NCBI GenBank assembly: GCA_003385635.1
Contig: QQUY01000001.1
Span: forward strand, 930,001 to 994,000
DNA from: Acidobacteriota bacterium
Lineage (GTDB): Bacteria > Acidobacteriota > Blastocatellia > Pyrinomonadales > Pyrinomonadaceae
Length of the DNA: 64,000 bases
Reading direction: 5' to 3'
Made by a program: the position numbers and the translations under genes. The notes beneath the pieces were generated by a model that was not told the origin of the DNA, made no database searches, and saw only the letters and a program-made list of their open reading frames with translations. This document shows positions 23,235 through 31,529 of the stretch, piece by piece. Each line of letters opens with the position of its first letter. Position 1 is the stretch's first letter.

Positions 23235-26033
23235 ATGCCACAATACGGGAAAGCCAGAAACAGGGGACAAAGCCTGCGTAAAGCGGCATCGAGCCGTTCC
23301 GGCCGGCGTGTACGCAAGTTCGAGGCTCCAAAACCGACTTTGTTCAGAAGGATCCTCCGGCTGATCTTCAACCCTGTTACGTTTGCGATAGTTGCGTTCT
23401 CATTGCTCGGTGTTTTTCTCGTGGCGTCGTACTTTTGGTTCGAGTTCTCAGACAAGATTAACAGAATGCTCGCCGGAGACGTGTTTACCCGCAACGCGGG
23501 GATCTACTCGGCACCCAAGACGATTCGAAAAGGCGAATCGATCACCGACGACGAGCTCATCGATTACCTCCGCTCTGCCGGGTACGCAGCAGCAAACGAC
23601 AAGGCTGACCCTCTCAGAAGCAAGTACGAAATCAACGGAAGCAAGCTGTCGATCGAACCGGGGGTCACCGCGGTCCATGACGGTAAAGTGGAGTTCCGCA
23701 CGATCGACGTGCTCTTCGACAAAAAGGGCGAGAAGGTCGAGAAGATCACGGACAAGAGATCCGGCGATGAACTTGCAAAGACCGCGCTGGAACCAAAACT
23801 CCTAAGCGCTGTGGCAAGGGAAGGCGACGGCCAAAGGAAGGTAGTGACGTTCAAGGATCTCCCCCCCAATCTCATAAAGGCGATTACGGTAACAGAGGAC
23901 CGCGGGTTCTTCGATCACTGGGGCGTGAATTTCCGCGGGATCGCGCGTGCACTTTGGGCAAGGTACGACGGCGAGGACAGCAACGCTCCGATCGAGAACC
24001 AGGGAGGATCGTCGATCACGCAGCAACTTGTAAAGAACTTGTTCTTGACGCCCGAAAGGACGTGGGAACGAAAGGCCCGCGAGGCGTACATGTCGATCAT
24101 TCTCGAGACACGGCTTACGAAAGAGGAGATATTTGAGCTGTACGCCAACCAGATCTATCTCGGACAGGACAACGGCGTCTCGATCTACGGTGTCGGGGAA
24201 GCGTCGAAGGTCTATTTCGGTAAGGACGTCTCCTCACTGAGTCTCCCAGAATCGGCATTCATCGCCGGGATAATCAGAAGTCCAAACAGATACCAGCCGT
24301 ATAAGGAACCGAAAAAAGCCAAGGAGCGACGCAACCAGGTCATCCAGTCGATGCTTGAAGCGGGTGAGATCTCGGCTTCCCATGCAAAAGCAGCAAAAGA
24401 GTCTCCGCTAAGCGTTACAAAACCTGCGGCGCGGGTCGATCAGCAGGGAATGGAGTACTTTGCCCAATACGCTGTAGAGCAGTTGCCAAAGGTCGTCAAT
24501 GATCCTGACGCCCTGCAGCATCTCCGTGTATTTACGAGCATTGACCCCGATCTCCAGAAGATCGCACACGGGGCGCTGACAAAGCAGCTTTCGAAGCTCG
24601 AGAAATACTACAAGGACGACAGGAAAAAGAACCTGAACGGCGCGCTGGTGGCTCTGCGTCCGAAAACGGGTGAGATCGTGGCGATGATCGGCGGTAAGGA
24701 CTATGCCGACAATCAATTCAATCGCGCCGCCGATGCGATGCGTCAGCCCGGGTCGGTCTTTAAACCGTTCGTCTACGCATCTGCCATAAATACGGCCTAT
24801 CTACCGAATTCCAGGGTGCTCACTCCGGCAAGCGTGTTCAAGGACGAAAAGAAGGTATTCACTTTTAATCAGGATTCCTACTCGCCGGACAACTATGGTG
24901 ATTATTTCTCCAACAAGGAGTTGACTCTCCGCGATGCGCTTGTGAAGAGCAAGAACGTGATCACCGTTGATATCGCGATGGAGCTGAACGTTGGGACCGT
25001 AATGAACCTTGCCAGAAAAGCGGGACTTCCGAAGGTGGATCGGGCTTATCCTTCGATGGCACTCGGAACCGCCGAAGCCACGCCCCTGCAGATGGCGGAG
25101 GCGTATACGATGTTCGCGAATTTGGGCGATGTCGTCGAGCCGATCGCGATCAACCGGATCGCTACCGGCGACGGAAAGACAATTGCGGCACCGGTCGGTC
25201 AAAAGAGAAACGTTCTACGGCCGGATGTTTCATACGTCCTTGTAGACATGATGAAGGACGTCGTCAATCGCGGGACAGCTGCCGGGCTTTCTGCGTGGGG
25301 CATCAGGAACGAGAAAGCCAAGAAAGGCTTTGCGGGCAAGACGGGTACTTCGCGAGACGGCTGGTTCGTGGGTTTTACTCCGGAGATCCTTGTCGCGGTG
25401 TATGTGGGATTTGACGACGGCTCTGACCTGAGAATTGACGGCTCGGATTCGGCGATGCCGATCTGGGCGGAGTTCATGAAAGAAGCATTGAGGCTTCATC
25501 CGGAATGGTACGGCGACTGGCAGGAACCCGGCGGGATCCGGAAGGCTGAGATCGACATCAGGACCGGAGCCCTCATCCGCGAACTTGGCCCTGACGGCGA
25601 AGCTGCCGAGCCGACCCCTACTCCTACTCCCGCTTACCCGGTAGATCCTGACTTGGTAAATACTTTGCCGCCCGATTTGAACTCTGAGATTTACGTCACC
25701 GACATTCCGAAGGAATTCAGGCGGGTTGAGCTATTTATCGTAGGAACGGTCCCGAATCGAATGTTGAAGGATGACTACGATTCCGAATTTCCAGACGGAA
25801 TCGACCCAAATGCTTCTCCGACGCCATTCACTACCTGGGAACAAGCAGAAGAGGAGTCAGAGCCGGAACCCGCACGAGGTCAGCCTCAGGCGGTTGGCGG
25901 AGAAGTGCCAATAGTTCTGTGTCCGCTTTCCGGTAAAAGGGCGACAGCGAATTGCCCTGAAAGAAAAGTAAGGAAGTTCAAGGTAGGGACCGAGCCGACC
26001 GACTTCTGCGAGTTTCACGTCGGGAGTAACTAG
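23235..26033 (+). CDS. Class A penicillin-binding protein (PBP1-type transglycosylase/transpeptidase)
   Basis: A 932-residue bifunctional peptidoglycan synthase. Basic N-terminus, one membrane anchor (about residues 48-75), a UB2H-like region (NAGIYSAPKTIRKGESITD), a GT51 glycosyltransferase domain with TEDRGFFDHWG and GGSSITQQLVKNLF, then the transpeptidase domain with SxxK at Ser507-Lys510 (GSVFKPF), SKN (LVKSKNVITVD) and KTG at 702-704 (GKTGTSRDGWFVG). A proline-rich linker (PTPTPTPAYP) leads to a C-terminal tail with four cysteines (CPLSG, NCPERK, DFCEFH) like that in many PBP1a-type enzymes. PBP1b-like by its N-terminal region. Single gene; start by ATG at 23235. Confidence 0.95.
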   Translation: MPQYGKARNRGQSLRKAASSRSGRRVRKFEAPKPTLFRRILRLIFNPVTFAIVAFSLLGVFLVASYFWFEFSDKINRMLAGDVFTRNAGIYSAPKTIRKGESITDDELIDYLRSAGYAAANDKADPLRSKYEINGSKLSIEPGVTAVHDGKVEFRTIDVLFDKKGEKVEKITDKRSGDELAKTALEPKLLSAVAREGDGQRKVVTFKDLPPNLIKAITVTEDRGFFDHWGVNFRGIARALWARYDGEDSNAPIENQGGSSITQQLVKNLFLTPERTWERKAREAYMSIILETRLTKEEIFELYANQIYLGQDNGVSIYGVGEASKVYFGKDVSSLSLPESAFIAGIIRSPNRYQPYKEPKKAKERRNQVIQSMLEAGEISASHAKAAKESPLSVTKPAARVDQQGMEYFAQYAVEQLPKVVNDPDALQHLRVFTSIDPDLQKIAHGALTKQLSKLEKYYKDDRKKNLNGALVALRPKTGEIVAMIGGKDYADNQFNRAADAMRQPGSVFKPFVYASAINTAYLPNSRVLTPASVFKDEKKVFTFNQDSYSPDNYGDYFSNKELTLRDALVKSKNVITVDIAMELNVGTVMNLARKAGLPKVDRAYPSMALGTAEATPLQMAEAYTMFANLGDVVEPIAINRIATGDGKTIAAPVGQKRNVLRPDVSYVLVDMMKDVVNRGTAAGLSAWGIRNEKAKKGFAGKTGTSRDGWFVGFTPEILVAVYVGFDDGSDLRIDGSDSAMPIWAEFMKEALRLHPEWYGDWQEPGGIRKAEIDIRTGALIRELGPDGEAAEPTPTPTPAYPVDPDLVNTLPPDLNSEIYVTDIPKEFRRVELFIVGTVPNRMLKDDYDSEFPDGIDPNASPTPFTTWEQAEEESEPEPARGQPQAVGGEVPIVLCPLSGKRATANCPERKVRKFKVGTEPTDFCEFHVGSN

Positions 26034-26063
26034 CAAACAGTTCAAAAAGCTCCTGGAAACCAA

Positions 26064-26092
26064 CAAAAAAAGGCCGCCTTTTCAGACAGCCT
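26064..26092 (-). terminator. Terminator of the prolyl oligopeptidase gene
   Basis: On the minus strand AGGCTG-tctgaaaagg-CGGCCT forms a 6-bp stem with one G-T pair and is followed by TTTTTTTG. It lies 24 bases beyond the prolyl oligopeptidase stop. Confidence 0.6.
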
Positions 26093-26115
26093 CTCGTATA
26101 GTTCACGATTACGAA

Positions 26116-28239
26116 TCACTCCACGCCGAGGTTGTGCATCAGGAATGCATACGTATCGGCAAGTTCCTCGATGATCTTCGAGGTCGGCTTTCCGGCTCCG
26201 TGTCCCGCATCGGTCTCGATGCGTATAAGGACCGGAGCATCGCCCGCCTGCGCTTCCTGGATCGTCGCCGCGTACTTAAAGCTGTGCGCGGGGACAACGC
26301 GATCGTCGTGATCCGCAGTTGTGATAAGCACGGCCGGATACTCGGTACCCTTCTTTATGTTATGAATCGGAGAGTAAGCATAAAGCGCCTTAAACTCTTC
26401 GGGATTCTCGGAAGATCCGTAATCGGAGACCCACGCCCAGCCGATCGTGAACTTGTGGAACCGAAGCATGTCCATAACACCGACCGCCGGCAGAGCGGCG
26501 CCGAACAGGTCCGGCCTTTGATTGAGTACCGCGCCTACAAGCAGGCCGCCGTTCGAGCCGCCCTGAATTGCGAGCTTGTCCGATGAGGTGTAGTCATTCT
26601 CGATCAAGTACTCGGCAGCAGAGATGAAGTCGTCAAAAACATTCTGCTTCTTCAGCTTGGTACCGGCCTGATGCCACTTTTCGCCGTACTCGCCTCCGCC
26701 TCGCAGGTTTGCGACCGCATAAACGCCTCCCATTTCAAGCCATACAAGCCTTGAAGTGCTGAACCCGGGCGTCATCGGGATGTTGAATCCTCCGTACCCG
26801 TAAAGAAGTGTCGGATTGGTTCCATCCAGCTTGATGCCTTTCTTGTGCACGATGAACATCGGGATCTTGGTTCCGTCCTTGCTGGGGTAGAACACCTGCT
26901 TGACCTCGAAAGCGTCAGGATCAAAATCCACTTCGGCGCGGCGGAAAAGCGTACTTTTCCCGGACTTCATATCGTACCGGTAGATCGTTGGCGGCGCGTT
27001 GTAGCTTGAGAAGGTGTAGAAAGTCTCCGAATCGTCCTTCTTGCCTCCGAACCCACCTGCCGAACCGATTCCCGGTAGTTCGACGTTGCGTACGAAACTG
27101 CCGTCTTTGTTAAAGATCTTGATCTGCGTGTAAGCGTCCTTGAGGTAGTTGGCGACGAATTGGTTGTTGATGAACGAGATACCCCTGAGGGTCTCCTCTG
27201 CTTGAGGAATCACTTCGTTCCAGACTCTCGTGCGTGCAAGAAGATTGACGGAAACCACGCGGCCGAGCGGTGCGTCTTTGTCCGTTTCAAAATAGAAAAC
27301 CGCTCCGTCGTTCCCGATGTACGAAAACTGATTCTCGAACTTGTCAATGAGCGGAACGATAGGGGCGTCTTTCAATGTCAGGCTTTGATAGTAGACCTGG
27401 TTCTTGCGGGAAGTACCGTCGCTGAGGTAGATCAAAAGCCACTCGCCGTCGTCGGTCACGAAACCGCTTATCCCGAGCTTGGGATCGTCCGGGCGCTCGT
27501 AGATAAGCTTGTCCTCCGACTGTGCCGTTCCCAGCTCATGGTAATAAAGCTTGCGGTGGAAATTCGCGTCTTCAAGTTTTGTATCCTCGTTCGGCTCCGG
27601 GAACCGGCTGTAATAGACTCCCTTTCCGTCCTTTGTCCACGAAACTCCGGAGAACTTGATGTGCCGAAGGTGATCAGGCAACTCGCGACCGCTGTCGATA
27701 TCCATGAACTTGAATTCGCGCCAGTCCGATCCGCCCTTCGAAATCCCGTAAGCAAGCGTCTTTCCGTCTTCGGTGATCGAAAGTCCGCTGAGCGCGATGG
27801 TTCCGTCCTTCGAAAACTTGTTCGGGTCAAGCAGGACACGCCCGGGATCGTCGGGTGATTCAGCCACGTACAGAACGCTCTGATTCTGGAGGCCGTCATT
27901 CTTAAAGTAGAAGTACTTTCCGCCTTCCTTGAACGGCGCCGAGTAGCGTTCGTAGTTCCAAAGTTCCGTAAGCCGTTCCTCGAGCGCTTTCCTTTGTGGT
28001 AGCTGCTTGAGGTAAGAGAACGTCAACTTGTTCTGGGCCTCGATCCAGGACCTTGAATCCGAAGAATCCGGGTCTTCCAGCCAGCGATAAGGATCGGCTA
28101 CCTTTGTGCCGTGGTAGTCATCGACCTGATCGACCTTCTTCGACTTTGGATAATCAAAAGACTGCTGTGCGATGATGCCCTGGACAAGCAGGGTCAGAAC
28201 TAGAAACGCGGGGAAAATGCCGCGGAGCCTAAGTGACAT
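26116..28239 (-). CDS. Prolyl oligopeptidase family serine peptidase (S9A), exported
   Basis: A 707-residue S9A peptidase with an N-terminal signal peptide (about residues 1-25, ending GIIAQQ). A seven-bladed propeller occupies roughly residues 80-420 and the alpha/beta-hydrolase domain the N- and C-terminal parts. The catalytic Ser562 lies in GGSNGGLLVGA, the Asp in TADHDDRVVPAHSFK and the His in DAGHGAGKP. It should cut proline-containing peptides in the periplasm, probably for peptide nutrition or turnover. The start is supported by GGAGGTCC before the ATG. Single-gene unit. Confidence 0.94.
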   Translation of the reverse strand: MSLRLRGIFPAFLVLTLLVQGIIAQQSFDYPKSKKVDQVDDYHGTKVADPYRWLEDPDSSDSRSWIEAQNKLTFSYLKQLPQRKALEERLTELWNYERYSAPFKEGGKYFYFKNDGLQNQSVLYVAESPDDPGRVLLDPNKFSKDGTIALSGLSITEDGKTLAYGISKGGSDWREFKFMDIDSGRELPDHLRHIKFSGVSWTKDGKGVYYSRFPEPNEDTKLEDANFHRKLYYHELGTAQSEDKLIYERPDDPKLGISGFVTDDGEWLLIYLSDGTSRKNQVYYQSLTLKDAPIVPLIDKFENQFSYIGNDGAVFYFETDKDAPLGRVVSVNLLARTRVWNEVIPQAEETLRGISFINNQFVANYLKDAYTQIKIFNKDGSFVRNVELPGIGSAGGFGGKKDDSETFYTFSSYNAPPTIYRYDMKSGKSTLFRRAEVDFDPDAFEVKQVFYPSKDGTKIPMFIVHKKGIKLDGTNPTLLYGYGGFNIPMTPGFSTSRLVWLEMGGVYAVANLRGGGEYGEKWHQAGTKLKKQNVFDDFISAAEYLIENDYTSSDKLAIQGGSNGGLLVGAVLNQRPDLFGAALPAVGVMDMLRFHKFTIGWAWVSDYGSSENPEEFKALYAYSPIHNIKKGTEYPAVLITTADHDDRVVPAHSFKYAATIQEAQAGDAPVLIRIETDAGHGAGKPTSKIIEELADTYAFLMHNLGVE

Positions 28240-28346
28240 AAGGACCTCCTGAAAAATGTTTGTCCATATGTTACTACGGGGGGCGCTCTTTAAAAAACTA
28301 AAGGCGCCGCGATCGGCGCTCGAACGATGGTCGCTGAAGAGTGAAT

Positions 28347-30584
28347 CTAAGCGTATCTATGTGGAACTTCGGTAGCCGGCTGCTCGAACGAATCGCTTGA
28401 GGAAGACTGGTCAGCGAAGGGAAGGAAGGAGGTCTTCTGGTAGAGCAGCGTCTCAATCTCATCTCCCGGCAGAGGTTTCGAGAACAGATAACCCTGACCG
28501 TATTCGCATCCCAGGTCCCGCAGCAGCTCCAGCTGCTTCTCAGTCTCGATACCTTCGGCCACGACTTCTTTTTTAAGCGTCTTGGTCAAAGACACGATCG
28601 TCTGAAGAATGCCCGAATCTTCACCGTTTTCTCCGACGTTCAGAACGAACGAGCGATCGATCTTTAGGGTGTCGAACGGAAGCCTGTGCAGATAGCTCAA
28701 GGAAGAATAGCCTGTCCCGAAGTCGTCAATGCTGAGCTTTACGCCCATGTTGGATACCTCGTTCAGAGTTTCGATAGAACGCTCTGCGTTTTCCATCGCG
28801 GTCGACTCCGTTATCTCAAGCTTGAGATGGGTAGCGGGAAGACCCGATATCTCGAGCGCTTCTTCTATGTCGGTCACCAGTGAGCGATCGGCGAGGTGAC
28901 GCCCGGAGATATTGACGCTGACCGTAAGGTCCCGAAAGACTTCCGATCTTTCTCGCCATTCCTGCAGCTGATTACACGCCTCCGCAAGTACCCACTTCGT
29001 GATGGGTATGACAGATCCAGTGTCCTCACTGATCGGGATGAACACTCCAGGCGAAATGAACCCTAGTTCGGAATGATACCAGCGGAGCAGCGCTTCAAAC
29101 CCCACGATCTCACCACCTTTCAGCGAAATAAGAGGCTGGTAATTCAGTGCCAGTTCTTCGCGTTCAATCGCGTATCTCAGGTCGCCTTCCAGCCTTATAT
29201 GCTCCAGGTATTTTGAACGCACGTCCTTGTCGAACACGGCGACGCTCACATTCTCTTCCTTCGCGCTGTGCATTGCGATATCAGCGTCGCGGAGGATGTC
29301 TTCCGGCTTTAGCTGCTCGTAGTCGAAGGGCGCGATCCCGATGAAAAGGTCGGAAAAGATCTTGTTGCCGTGGATCACATAAGGCTGGGTCAGGTGATCG
29401 TAGATCTGGTATGCGTATGATTTTGCTTCTTGGAGCGACGAAAGGTCGTTGAGGATGATTGCGAACTCGTCCCCGCCGAGGCGTGCGATCGTGTCTTCAT
29501 CACGAAGGCATCTGCGCAGACGCAAAGCGACGACTCGCAGCACCTCGTCCCCAACCGTATGCCCGAGGCTGTCGTTGATATTCTTGAATCTTGAAAGGTC
29601 CAGAAAAAGGACGTAGTACCGTTTCGCGACTTCAGGGCCGAGCTGCAGAAGGAGGTTGAGTCTTTCAATTAGGTACGCTCGGTTCGGAAGGTCGGTCAGG
29701 TTGTCGTGAAAAGCTGCATATTCCAGGTCCTGTTTGCTCTGCCGCAGGTCACGACTGATGTCCTCTTCTTTTTCGAGCAGGAGTTTGAGCTGCTTGGCGT
29801 GTTCTTCAACCTCTTCGGCTTTCGCCCTTGCGATCTCTGTCTTGTCCCGTTCCGCTTTTTCTGCCTGGTCAATCGATTCGTTGATATCTCGCAGAAGCTG
29901 TCGATAATTCAAGTACGCGATCCCCAATACAAGCAATGACACGCCAATCGTAACTAGATCACTGTAGCTGATCAGTTTATACGCGACCCCCGCGAGGCCG
30001 GCCCCAGCTATCTGGGTCATCGAGATTGAGAACCCTTCTATTTTCCAGGTTTTCCAGAAACTTGCAGCGCGTTTCAGTGAGTAGTATCCGGCTGCAAGTG
30101 TACTTATGAACGCAAACTGTGCAAAAGCGAGAATGCCTAAAGACGTTATTAGGTTCGGGGTGGTGAGGTAGTCATTTGTTAATCCTAGAAACGGAAGCGA
30201 TCGCCAAACCAAGAGCGTTCCTGCCGTGCCCATCGCAACACTGAATACGTTGAAAACCAGCGCATTTCGCTCAAAAACAACCCCCTTAGTCTTTAGGAAG
30301 AAGCAGCTAATCGAAATCTCAAGGACAGCTAGCAGGATGGCGAGTTCCCCACTGAAGAACAGAAAGGAAAAGAAGATCATCGTATCGGAAAAACTCAAAT
30401 GCGAGTTTGACCGAGGCAATGAGAGGGTAAGCCTTGAGGTGATCAGTAAAGCCCCTAAGATTAAAATTAGAGTACTGGTGTTGAGACCAGAGGTATCCAA
30501 GTTTGCAACCGCAAAAATGATAGATGCTAGTCCGAAGACACTTACAACGTATACGTAAATGTTGAATAGCCTCTGTTGATTCAT
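28347..30584 (-). CDS. Membrane GGDEF-EAL cyclic-di-GMP protein
   Basis: A 745-residue protein starting at the ATG at 30584 (MNQQRLFNIYVYVVS); an upstream TTG at 30680 would add an unlikely 32 residues. About seven N-terminal membrane helices form a MASE-like sensor region (to about residue 230), followed by a coiled coil, a GGDEF domain with an intact RLGGDEFAII site, and an EAL domain with GFEALLRW, DDFGTGYSSLSYL and KIDRSFV. Both catalytic sites look intact, so it may make and break c-di-GMP. c-di-GMP usually controls pili and biofilm, which fits the pilin genes in the window. The signal is unknown. Confidence 0.92.
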   Translation of the reverse strand: MNQQRLFNIYVYVVSVFGLASIIFAVANLDTSGLNTSTLILILGALLITSRLTLSLPRSNSHLSFSDTMIFFSFLFFSGELAILLAVLEISISCFFLKTKGVVFERNALVFNVFSVAMGTAGTLLVWRSLPFLGLTNDYLTTPNLITSLGILAFAQFAFISTLAAGYYSLKRAASFWKTWKIEGFSISMTQIAGAGLAGVAYKLISYSDLVTIGVSLLVLGIAYLNYRQLLRDINESIDQAEKAERDKTEIARAKAEEVEEHAKQLKLLLEKEEDISRDLRQSKQDLEYAAFHDNLTDLPNRAYLIERLNLLLQLGPEVAKRYYVLFLDLSRFKNINDSLGHTVGDEVLRVVALRLRRCLRDEDTIARLGGDEFAIILNDLSSLQEAKSYAYQIYDHLTQPYVIHGNKIFSDLFIGIAPFDYEQLKPEDILRDADIAMHSAKEENVSVAVFDKDVRSKYLEHIRLEGDLRYAIEREELALNYQPLISLKGGEIVGFEALLRWYHSELGFISPGVFIPISEDTGSVIPITKWVLAEACNQLQEWRERSEVFRDLTVSVNISGRHLADRSLVTDIEEALEISGLPATHLKLEITESTAMENAERSIETLNEVSNMGVKLSIDDFGTGYSSLSYLHRLPFDTLKIDRSFVLNVGENGEDSGILQTIVSLTKTLKKEVVAEGIETEKQLELLRDLGCEYGQGYLFSKPLPGDEIETLLYQKTSFLPFADQSSSSDSFEQPATEVPHRYA

Positions 30585-31020
30585 CTGGGGTAGAAGAGCC
30601 TGATTAATGCCGAGTTGAGTATCTAGTGAGAGCAGGAATGAACTAGGTATTGTGGGATACCTACAACTAAAGAATAACAAATTGCTTGTAAGAAAGGCTA
30701 GAGCTTTTATTTACAAGCGAGTTGCAAGTTTTTTCCGAAGAAAAGAATCACTCTGTCGATTAAGAAAGCCGATGCAGGCGACCTTCCGTCACATCACTCG
30801 CCTGCATGTATAAGAAGTATCCACTGGGTACTAATGTAACAACTCATTTTTTCCCTTAAGTCCTAAGAAACGCAGAGTTTAGCTTGCCACTAGTTTTAAA
30901 AGCGTTACCGCTAGTATCAACTTGTTACTTCGGTTTCCGTTAGTTTTCATCTTCCATATCGTTCCGATAAACCTTTTAGCATCAATGTCTTATCAGTAGA
31001 CTTTGTGATTTGGTCCGTAT
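30585..31020. other. AT-rich intergenic region upstream of two divergent genes
   Basis: About 440 bases without a gene between the GGDEF-EAL gene (minus) and the heptad-repeat gene (plus). It is clearly more AT-rich than its surroundings. It holds a perfect 10-bp inverted repeat (30772-30807), shorter GTAACAA/TTGTTAC arms near 30835 and 30922, and several near repeats of CTAGTTTT or GTTAGTTTTC between 30885 and 30955. Regulatory use is likely but not shown. Confidence 0.5.
30772..30807. promoter_or_regulatory. Perfect 10-bp inverted repeat
   Basis: ATGCAGGCGA and TCGCCTGCAT are separated by 16 bases. No T tract follows on the plus strand, and on the minus strand the next bases are CGGCTTTCTT, so a terminator is doubtful. 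It may be an operator or a small structured RNA. It lies about 190 bases above the GGDEF-EAL start. Confidence 0.45.
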
Positions 31021-31036
31021 TGGCACAAGTATTGAA
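31021..31036 (+). promoter_or_regulatory. Sigma-54-like promoter of the GVIVN-repeat gene
   Basis: TGGCAC-aagta-TTGAA matches TGGCAC-N5-TTGCA except at one -12 position. The predicted start of transcription is near 31048, about 40 bases above the ATG at 31087. It has the same hexamer and spacing as the promoters at 16175 and 40052. Confidence 0.6.
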
Positions 31037-31086
31037 AACGAATAGGGCAAGTGGATTAAAGAAAATCGAATTTGGAGAGGAGAATC

Positions 31087-31377
31087 ATGAATACAATTAA
31101 GAAGGTCATCGCAGCAGTTCTTTTGGGAGCAGTTATTTCGGTAAGTTCAGTAAGCGCTAGCACTGGCGTCATCGTTAATCTAAGTGGTCAGGATGCGGAA
31201 ACTCAATGTGTTGAAACGAAGCCGGGAACGACGGACGAATTAAAGGGCGTTATCGTAAATCTCACTGGAGTGATCGTGAACTTCACCGGCGTTATCGTGA
31301 ACGTCACCGGCGTAATCGTTAATCTAGCCGAGGGCAAGTCAGAAATTTGCGGCCATTTGCCCACTGGGGACAAGTAA
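31087..31377 (+). CDS. Small exported protein with GVIVNxT heptad repeats
   Basis: A 96-residue protein. The signal peptide is MNTIKKVIAAVLLGAVISVS with likely cleavage after SVSA near residue 24. The mature part has one GVIVNLS unit (27-33), a linker with Cys41, four contiguous heptads (54-81) of the form GVIVN-L/F/V-T, and a tail with Cys88. Each heptad alternates hydrophobic residues with a regular Asn, as in amyloid or beta-solenoid ladders. The codons differ between heptads although the residues do not. A GGAGAGGAG sequence precedes the ATG. Upstream is a sigma-54-like element and downstream a strong terminator. No known family is recognised. It could be a surface fibre subunit, a matrix protein or a peptide precursor; the first is favoured. 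Confidence 0.8.
   Translation: MNTIKKVIAAVLLGAVISVSSVSASTGVIVNLSGQDAETQCVETKPGTTDELKGVIVNLTGVIVNFTGVIVNVTGVIVNLAEGKSEICGHLPTGDK
31246..31329 (+). repeat. Four 21-base tandem repeats encoding GVIVNxT
   Basis: Four in-frame 21-base units encode residues 54-81. They differ mostly at third codon positions (GTT/GTG/GTA for Val, AAT/AAC for Asn), so the array is old and kept at the protein level. A fifth, separate unit lies at 31165-31185. Confidence 0.9.
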
Positions 31378-31421
31378 GTACCGAGTAAAATTCTCACCCT
31401 TTGACCATCTCCCACAAAGTC

Positions 31422-31454
31422 GGGCTACCCGAGCAGGGTAGCCCTTCGTATTTT
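31422..31454 (+). terminator. Strong hairpin terminator after the GVIVN-repeat gene
   Basis: GGGCTACCC-gagca-GGGTAGCCC is a perfect 9-bp stem followed by TTCGTATTTT. It lies 45 bases after the stop and separates the gene from the convergent regulator gene. Confidence 0.85.
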
Positions 31455-31529
31455 CTGCTTACCTTGGCTTCCCGGAGTTGCGGCCCGGGAACTTCCAGCG
31501 ATAGCACCACGGTTTCTGAGCGCAATCGT

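Noticed and set aside
22953..23270. 105-codon minus-strand frame overlapping the PBP start and the TrkA-C remnant
   Set aside because: Low-complexity Arg/Ala/Ser content, overlaps two better-supported features; only its GAEETGRA end may belong to the decayed gene.
31246..31329. CRISPR-like array
   Set aside because: The 21-base repeats are contiguous, in frame and lack spacers; they are a coding repeat.
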